From positions 1 through 10,896 of the forward strand of contig JBNKDD010000192.1 of the NCBI GenBank assembly GCA_050288085.1: DNA of 10,896 nt. Reading direction: 5' to 3'. Below the pieces are notes generated by a model. It was given only the letters and a program-made list of their open reading frames with translations, did not search any database and was not told the origin of the DNA. The translations under genes and the position numbers were made by a program. Positions 7,730-10,896 of this stretch are shown here, piece by piece. Positions within the stretch are counted from its first letter, which is position 1. Every line of letters starts with the position of its first letter. This DNA is from JBNKDD01 sp050288085. Lineage in GTDB: Bacteria; Chloroflexota; Anaerolineae; Aggregatilineales; UBA3940.

Positions 7730-8337
7730 AGTTCCAGGTCAGCTTTTATCATACGCAGACAATAGATCGCCCGGTCAAGCCGCCCAACGTTGCGCGGGTC
7801 GTTGAGCCAACGGGATGATCCAGAAGGATGGGGCAGCGGGACAATCCGGCGGCCCTGTTCGTCGGTGATCGATTCGCCGATCACGTCGGTCAGTTTGGTT
7901 TTGGGCGGGTAAAACAGGTCGACGGCCAATCTACCAACCGGCACGATCAACTCTGGTTTGACCAGCGCCAATTCACCATCCAGCCAGGGGCGGCATAGTT
8001 TCCGTTCGGCGGCGGAAGGTACACGATCCCCCTCCCCTTTCGGGCTTTTGCCGGGGAAACACTTGGTCACGCTGGTAATGTAGCAGGTATTGCGAAAGGT
8101 TTTCTCATCCCATCCGACACGCTCCATCCAGCGGAAAAGGCGCTTGCCAGCCTCTCCGCCAAAAGGATAGCCCAGTCCTCGCTCGATCTCACCGGGGGCC
8201 TGACCAATCAGCATCATGCGGGCGGCGGGCAGCCTGGAAAAGATCGGCTGCGAGTCGATGTGATGGCCTGCCTCCGCGCAGATGCGGCATTTTTCCAGGT
8301 CGGTGTGGAGAGCTGTCAATTGTGTGTAATCGGCCAT
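7726..8337 (-). CDS. Uracil-DNA glycosylase superfamily protein, family 4/5-like, Fe-S type
   Basis: Removes uracil (and perhaps other deaminated bases) from DNA as the first step of base-excision repair. Numbering is from ATG 8337 (203 aa). Seen: LIGQAPGEIERGLGYPFGGE (43-62), the G-x-A-P-G motif A with the downstream G-x-P-F-x-G pattern of family 4 enzymes. Four cysteines sit where family 4 enzymes bind a [4Fe-4S] cluster: C17 and C20 (CRIC), C93 and C115. The C-terminal catalytic-loop motif is HPSGSSRWLN (170-179). The C93-C115 spacing (22 residues) seems wider than usual, and HPSGSS differs from the HPA motif of classical family 4, so a subfamily variant is likely. ATG 8337 was chosen because MADYTQLTALHTDLEKC is a family-like N-terminus. 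An in-frame TTG at 8373 would add twelve unconserved residues. Neither start has a good Shine-Dalgarno. The stop overlaps the CPBP gene. Confidence 0.85.
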   Translation of the reverse strand: MADYTQLTALHTDLEKCRICAEAGHHIDSQPIFSRLPAARMMLIGQAPGEIERGLGYPFGGEAGKRLFRWMERVGWDEKTFRNTCYITSVTKCFPGKSPKGEGDRVPSAAERKLCRPWLDGELALVKPELIVPVGRLAVDLFYPPKTKLTDVIGESITDEQGRRIVPLPHPSGSSRWLNDPRNVGRLDRAIYCLRMIKADLEL

Positions 8338-8479
8338 GAGAGGAGTGTACCACCAGGGAGGGGTGGGGATCAATTGAGGTCCGCCTCAAGGGCTAAAAAT
8401 ACGTTATACTCTTAGGGGTTGATTATTAAGCGGAAATAGCTAATGTTGTTTAAGAGGATAATTCGACAATCGTCATATA

Positions 8480-8526
8480 GCCCTCACCCCCAACCCCTCT
8501 CCCTCATGGAGAGGGGAGTCAGGTCA
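8480..8526. repeat. Interspersed repeat hairpin (CCCTCACCCCC type)
   Basis: CCCTCACCCCCAA is followed by a perfect 9-bp stem: CCCCTCTCC (8494-8502) and GGAGAGGGG (8508-8516) with loop CTCAT. This wording is a pattern I recognise as recurring between genes in many environmental bacterial genomes; copy number here cannot be counted from one window. It has no T-tract on either strand, so it is not an intrinsic terminator. It sits between divergent genes, where it could only affect promoter spacing or topology. Confidence 0.55.
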
Positions 8527-8640
8527 GGAAATTAATTGTTGTTTTTAACTCTAAAGGTACATAAGCTATTCCCTATGCAGTTAGGCCATTCTATTTAAAA
8601 AGGCCCAACTCAATTGAATGGAACAACTATATATCTTTCC

Positions 8641-8647
8641 AGGGGGG
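8641..8647 (+). promoter_or_regulatory. Ribosome binding site deciding the tal start
   Basis: AGGGGGG lies 11 bases before ATG 8659 and supports it over ATG 8614, which has no purine-rich site upstream. Confidence 0.55.
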
Positions 8648-8658
8648 AAATATTTCCA

Positions 8659-9780
8659 ATGTCCAACAAATTAGTCGAACTCGCCAAACTCGGACAGAGC
8701 ATGTGGTATGACAATATTGCCCGTGACTTGCTGGAGTCGGGTGAGATCAAACAGTTGGTAGACGACGGGGTACTGGGGATGACCTCAAACCCCGCGATTT
8801 TTAAGAATGCGATCACCAGCGGGACGGCCTATGATGCGCAGCTCCGCGAATTGGCCCAGGCCGGGAAGTCGGCTGAGGAAATCTACGAGGCGATGGCGAT
8901 CAGCGATATTCAGCAGGCCGCCGATATCCTGCGCCCGGTGTATGATCGGACAGATGGTGTTGACGGGTACGTCAGCCTGGAAGTGTCGCCGCTGCTGGCC
9001 CATGACACCAAGAAAACTTATGACGAGGCCATCCGCCTGTTCAAAGCAGTGGATCGCCCCAACCTGATGATTAAGATTCCGGCGACCGAAGAGGGCTTGC
9101 CCGCGATTGAGGATGCAATTGCCGCCGGGTTGAACATCAACGTGACGCTGATCTTCAGCATTGAGATGTACGGTAAGGTGATGGAAGCCTACATCCAAGG
9201 GTTGGAACGGCGGGCGGAAGCCGGTCAACCGGTCGATGGGATTGCGTCGGTGGCATCATTCTTCGTCAGCCGGGTTGATTCGCTGGTTGACAGCCTGCTA
9301 GACGACAAGATCGCAGCAGGTGGCGATCAGGGCGAGCTTGAAGCCTTGAAGGGTAAAGCCGCCAATGCCAATGCAAAATTGGCCTACCAACTGTTCAAAG
9401 AGATGTTCTTCACCCCGCGTTTTGAAGCACTCAAGGCGAAGGGCGCACGGGTACAGCGTCCGCTATGGGCCAGCACCAGCACCAAGAATCCTGATTACCC
9501 GGATACCCTGTATGTCGATCCGCTGATCGGGCCGGACACGGTTAATACCGCCCCACCGAACACTATCGAGGCGTTCCGGGATCATGGCGTGGTTGCCCTA
9601 ACGATTGAAGAAGGGGTAGACGAAGCAAAGGCCGCCCTGGATGCATTAGATAAGCTCGGCATTCACATGAGCGATGTGACCACCCAGCTTTTGAACGATG
9701 GTGTGGCGAAGTTTGAAGTTCCCTTCAATGCACTGTTGGAAGCTGTCGAAACGAAGCGTAAGCAGTTTGCGGGGGAATAG
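8659..9780 (+). CDS. tal: Transaldolase, single-domain long type
   Basis: Transfers a dihydroxyacetone unit from sedoheptulose 7-phosphate to glyceraldehyde 3-phosphate in the non-oxidative pentose phosphate pathway, in the cytosol. Seen: 373 aa, the length of the cyanobacterial/actinobacterial-type transaldolases rather than the ~215 aa TalC/fructose-6-phosphate aldolase group. Motifs: LGQSMWYDNI (11-20), GMTSNPAIF (40-48), LEVSPLLAHD (107-116), LMIKIPATEEGLPAI (136-150) with Schiff-base lysine K139, NVTLIFS (161-167), ASFFVSRVD (199-207) and RPLWASTSTKNP (267-278). The usual active-site segments are intact. It is not fused to glucose-6-phosphate isomerase, as some relatives of this type are. 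ATG 8659 was chosen over ATG 8614 because MSNKLVELAKLGQSMW matches the family N-terminus and a G-rich ribosome site precedes it. It is monocistronic, ending in a terminator at 9869-9895. Confidence 0.95.
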   Translation: MSNKLVELAKLGQSMWYDNIARDLLESGEIKQLVDDGVLGMTSNPAIFKNAITSGTAYDAQLRELAQAGKSAEEIYEAMAISDIQQAADILRPVYDRTDGVDGYVSLEVSPLLAHDTKKTYDEAIRLFKAVDRPNLMIKIPATEEGLPAIEDAIAAGLNINVTLIFSIEMYGKVMEAYIQGLERRAEAGQPVDGIASVASFFVSRVDSLVDSLLDDKIAAGGDQGELEALKGKAANANAKLAYQLFKEMFFTPRFEALKAKGARVQRPLWASTSTKNPDYPDTLYVDPLIGPDTVNTAPPNTIEAFRDHGVVALTIEEGVDEAKAALDALDKLGIHMSDVTTQLLNDGVAKFEVPFNALLEAVETKRKQFAGE

Positions 9781-9804
9781 GCATAATCCCTCTCCGCTTA
9801 ACAA

Positions 9805-9837
9805 CGGGCTAAAGCCCGCTGTCTGCCCGTAAACGGG
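9805..9837. repeat. Twin-hairpin interspersed repeat downstream of tal
   Basis: Two GC-only stems each close on the same loop, TAAA: CGGGC-TAAA-GCCCG (within 9805-9818) and CCCG-TAAA-CGGG (within 9826-9837), separated by seven bases. It lies 24 bases after the tal stop. The CGGGCTAAAGCCCG core is a wording I recognise from dispersed intergenic repeats in environmental bacterial genomes. It has no T-tract, so it is separate from the terminator downstream, but it could protect the tal mRNA 3' end. Confidence 0.5.
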
Positions 9838-9868
9838 TGGAGATAAAATTAATAAACCTAACAGTCGG

Positions 9869-9895
9869 GGAGTACACAATGTGTGCTCCTTTTTT
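9869..9895 (+). terminator. Rho-independent terminator of tal
   Basis: GGAGTACACA (9869-9878) pairs with TGTGTGCTCC (9880-9889) with a single G-T wobble, followed at once by six T (9890-9895). This is the canonical hairpin plus T-run. It separates tal from the promoter at 9900 that drives the next operon. Confidence 0.85.
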
Positions 9896-9899
9896 GTTG

Positions 9900-9928
9900 T
9901 TGACATCACCATAAAAAAGGAGTACGAT
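9900..9928 (+). promoter_or_regulatory. Sigma70-type promoter of the methyltransferase-oxidoreductase operon
   Basis: A perfect -35 TTGACA (9900-9905), a 17-base spacer and a -10 TACGAT (9923-9928, 4 of 6 consensus) put the start of transcription near 9935. This is inside the palindrome that begins at 9927, so bound repressor would cover the -10 and start site. The promoter begins five bases after the tal terminator T-run. Confidence 0.7.
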
Positions 9929-9960
9929 ATTTCTAGACTGACCAGTCAGTCTAGAAATAT
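9927..9960. promoter_or_regulatory. Perfect palindromic operator, TetR-family-like
   Basis: Left arm ATATTTCTAGACTGAC (9927-9942) and right arm GTCAGTCTAGAAATAT (9945-9960) are exact reverse complements around CA. The core GAC-CA-GTC with AT-rich flanks is typical of TetR/AcrR-family operators. The position overlaps the -10 box and the predicted transcription start, which is what simple repression requires. It ends five bases before the AGGAG ribosome site (9965-9969) of the next gene. The regulator gene itself is not in the window. Confidence 0.75.
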
Positions 9961-9977
9961 AAACAGGAGTAAAAAAC

Positions 9978-10568
9978 GTGATAGGTTGGATAAATTTTGC
10001 AGCAATAATCATCTCCGGGGTACTGATGACTTATCTCTACGTTCGGAGTGTCAGCCCGGCACGGTTGGAACAGAAGATCGGCGAGGCAGCTTATAAGCGC
10101 TGTGCGACATATCGCATGCTCAGCGGCATCTTCATGCTCATCTTAATGGCGAACTACATCATTTACCATTTCTACCCGCTGCCGATTGATCCCTTCCCGG
10201 TGACCTTTGGCTGGCCGTACTGGGTATCGGTGCTGATTGTCGTTGTGATCAGTGGGCCACCCCTGTACCTCATGTACCGCGGCGTGCGTGACGCCGGGGA
10301 AGAAACTATGAAGCCGGACAAAGCACACACCATGTACAAGGGTATCTACGAGAAGATCAGACATCCCCAGGCCATAGGCGAAGCACCCATGTGGATAGTG
10401 ATTGCTTTCCTAGTGAATTCGCCTTTCCTGGTTGTTTTTTCATTCATCTGGCTGCCGGTGTGGGCATACTGGTGCTGGGCAGAGGAACAGGACCTGGTGC
10501 TGCGCTACGGTGAACCTTACGAGGCATACCGCCAGCGGACAGGTATGTTTTTCCCGAAGCGGCAATAG
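9978..10568 (+). CDS. Isoprenylcysteine carboxylmethyltransferase (ICMT)/PEMT-family membrane methyltransferase
   Basis: Probably a membrane S-adenosylmethionine-dependent methyltransferase acting on a small lipophilic or lipid substrate; bacterial members rarely have known substrates. Seen: 196 aa with about five hydrophobic segments (roughly 5-22, 48-66, 80-100 and two helices in 136-166). The family C-terminal block follows: YKGIYEKIRHPQAIG (120-134), then AEEQDLVLRYGEPYEAYRQR (168-187), with E169/E170 and the closing TGMFFP (188-193). The usual R-H-P-x-Y is R-H-P-Q-A here, a change next to the cofactor site. GTG 9978 is chosen because AGGAG (9965-9969) lies 8 bases upstream. It is the first gene after the palindromic operator, so it should be repressed until an inducer appears. 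A deazaflavin-dependent oxidoreductase gene follows 57 bases downstream. Confidence 0.8.
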   Translation: MIGWINFAAIIISGVLMTYLYVRSVSPARLEQKIGEAAYKRCATYRMLSGIFMLILMANYIIYHFYPLPIDPFPVTFGWPYWVSVLIVVVISGPPLYLMYRGVRDAGEETMKPDKAHTMYKGIYEKIRHPQAIGEAPMWIVIAFLVNSPFLVVFSFIWLPVWAYWCWAEEQDLVLRYGEPYEAYRQRTGMFFPKRQ

Positions 10569-10596
10569 TACCGGACGAGACATGTCTCGCCCCTAC
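10568..10596. repeat. Degenerate palindromic interspersed repeat (GTAGGGGC type), copy 2
   Basis: A perfect 14-bp palindrome CGAGACATGTCTCG (10576-10589) runs into the intact right arm GCCCCTAC (10589-10596). The left arm GTACCGGA is a decayed GTAGGGGC. It begins on the last base of the methyltransferase stop codon. A seven-T run at 10602-10608 follows 12 bases later, too far for a classic terminator, though some attenuation between the two genes is conceivable. Its layout mirrors the element at 3360-3380. Confidence 0.5.
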
Positions 10597-10625
10597 ATGA
10601 CTTTTTTTGATTGGAGAGTATTTCA

Positions 10626-10896
10626 TTGTCGGATAAATCACTGGTCAAGGAGCCGCCGACAGGTTTACTGCGGTGGCTGTTAAGAATGCCGATCTTTCTA
10701 TATCGTCATAATTTGGGCTGGCTGCTGGGTAAACGGTTTGTATTGCTGAATCACATCGGGCGAAAATCCGGGCTGCCGAGGCAAGTCGTGGTCGAGGTCG
10801 TAAAGTATGACAAAGCCAGCCAGACAGTTTATGCTGCCTCCGGGTGGGGATACCAATCACAATGGTATCAGAATCTCCAGGCTCAACCCGACATTA
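10626..10896 (+). CDS. Deazaflavin (F420)-dependent nitroreductase family protein, 3' partial
   Basis: A member of the DDN/F420H2-dependent reductase family (split beta-barrel fold), which reduces quinones, nitroaromatics and other xenobiotics with reduced F420; some relatives may use other flavins. Seen: 90 residues before the window ends, with no stop. Family-like segments are LLRMPIFLYRHNLGWLLGKRF (18-38, longest piece read as LLRMPIFLYR then HNLGWLLGKRF), NHIGRKSGLPRQVVVEVV (42-59) and ASGWGYQSQWYQNLQAQPDI (71-90); these carry the T/N-x-x-G-R-K-S-G-x-x-R and W-Y-x-N-L signatures. TTG 10626 is taken as start because GGAG (10613-10616) lies 9 bases upstream. The frame is closed by a TGA at 10608, and the next ATG (residue 21) would remove the N-terminal helix. 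It is the second gene under the 9900 promoter, 57 bases after the methyltransferase. Confidence 0.85.
   Translation, partial: MSDKSLVKEPPTGLLRWLLRMPIFLYRHNLGWLLGKRFVLLNHIGRKSGLPRQVVVEVVKYDKASQTVYAASGWGYQSQWYQNLQAQPDI

Larger units (their letters stand above)
8338..8658. other. Divergent intergenic region between the glycosylase and tal
   Basis: 321 bases with no convincing gene, carrying the 5' regions of two divergent genes. For the minus-strand gene, TATAAC (reverse complement of 8404-8409) is a candidate -10 without a good -35 partner. A 6-bp hairpin, TTGAGG (8374-8379) and CCTCAA (8384-8389), would lie in its leader. Positions 8480-8526 hold an interspersed repeat hairpin, listed separately. 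The stretch 8527-8640 is AT-rich and probably contains the tal promoter, but no box pair was good enough to call. The in-frame ATG 8614 lies at its right end and was rejected as the tal start. Confidence 0.5.

Noticed and set aside
8338..8373. TTG 8373 as the start of the uracil-DNA glycosylase
   Set aside because: It adds twelve unconserved residues (proline/tryptophan-rich) and its only ribosome-like GAGG lies within a hairpin stem. It is kept as an alternative only.
8614..8658. ATG 8614 as the tal start
   Set aside because: It has no ribosome site and adds fifteen residues outside the conserved transaldolase N-terminus; ATG 8659 has a G-rich site and a family-like start.
9881..10096. Small 71-residue frame spanning the terminator, promoter and operator
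   Set aside because: It overlaps clear regulatory elements and the methyltransferase start, and its translation resembles no protein.
6893..10568. CPBP (Rce1-like) protease and ICMT-like methyltransferase as a bacterial CaaX prenyl-protein processing system
   Set aside because: They are on opposite strands in different operons with tal between them, and no prenyltransferase is visible. Both families are common and functionally broad in bacteria.

Overview
This window looks like a bacterial chromosome segment, most likely from an environmental member of the Chloroflexota. That placement is an inference. It rests on the gene types (large GT-C membrane glycosyltransferases, an F420/deazaflavin-type nitroreductase, a ~370-residue single-domain transaldolase, small ICMT-family methyltransferases) and on several short palindromic intergenic repeats of a kind I associate with that phylum. 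No rRNA, tRNA, CRISPR array, transposase or phage gene was seen.

Layout. (1) Positions 1-5003, + strand: three polytopic GT-C glycosyltransferase genes. The first two overlap by ATGA and the third follows after 76 bases that hold a palindromic repeat remnant. They probably move lipid-linked sugars onto extracytoplasmic lipid, glycan or protein acceptors. The first 128 bases differ sharply in composition from what follows and are flagged. (2) 5065-6879, +: a cytoplasmic GH13 alpha-glucan-active enzyme with its own strong ribosome binding site. (3) 6893-8337, - strand: a convergent two-gene operon, a family 4-like uracil-DNA glycosylase followed through a GTGA overlap by a CPBP (CAAX-protease-like) membrane protein. 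(4) 8338-8658: a divergent intergenic region with an interspersed-repeat hairpin. (5) 8659-9780, +: transaldolase (tal), followed by a twin-hairpin repeat and a clear intrinsic terminator. (6) 9900-10896, +: a sigma70-type promoter overlapped by a perfect 16+16 bp palindrome that looks like a TetR-family operator. It drives an ICMT-like membrane methyltransferase and a TTG-start deazaflavin-dependent oxidoreductase that runs off the right edge.

How they work together. The GT block is envelope or glycan decoration. GH13 and tal are carbohydrate metabolism (storage glucan handling, pentose phosphate pathway). The uracil-DNA glycosylase is base-excision repair. The last operon looks like a ligand-inducible, repressor-controlled detoxification or redox unit. 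Its repressor is not in the window and may lie just downstream. I did not find a convincing new defence or mobile system. The most distinctive signal is the operator/promoter arrangement at 9900-9960.
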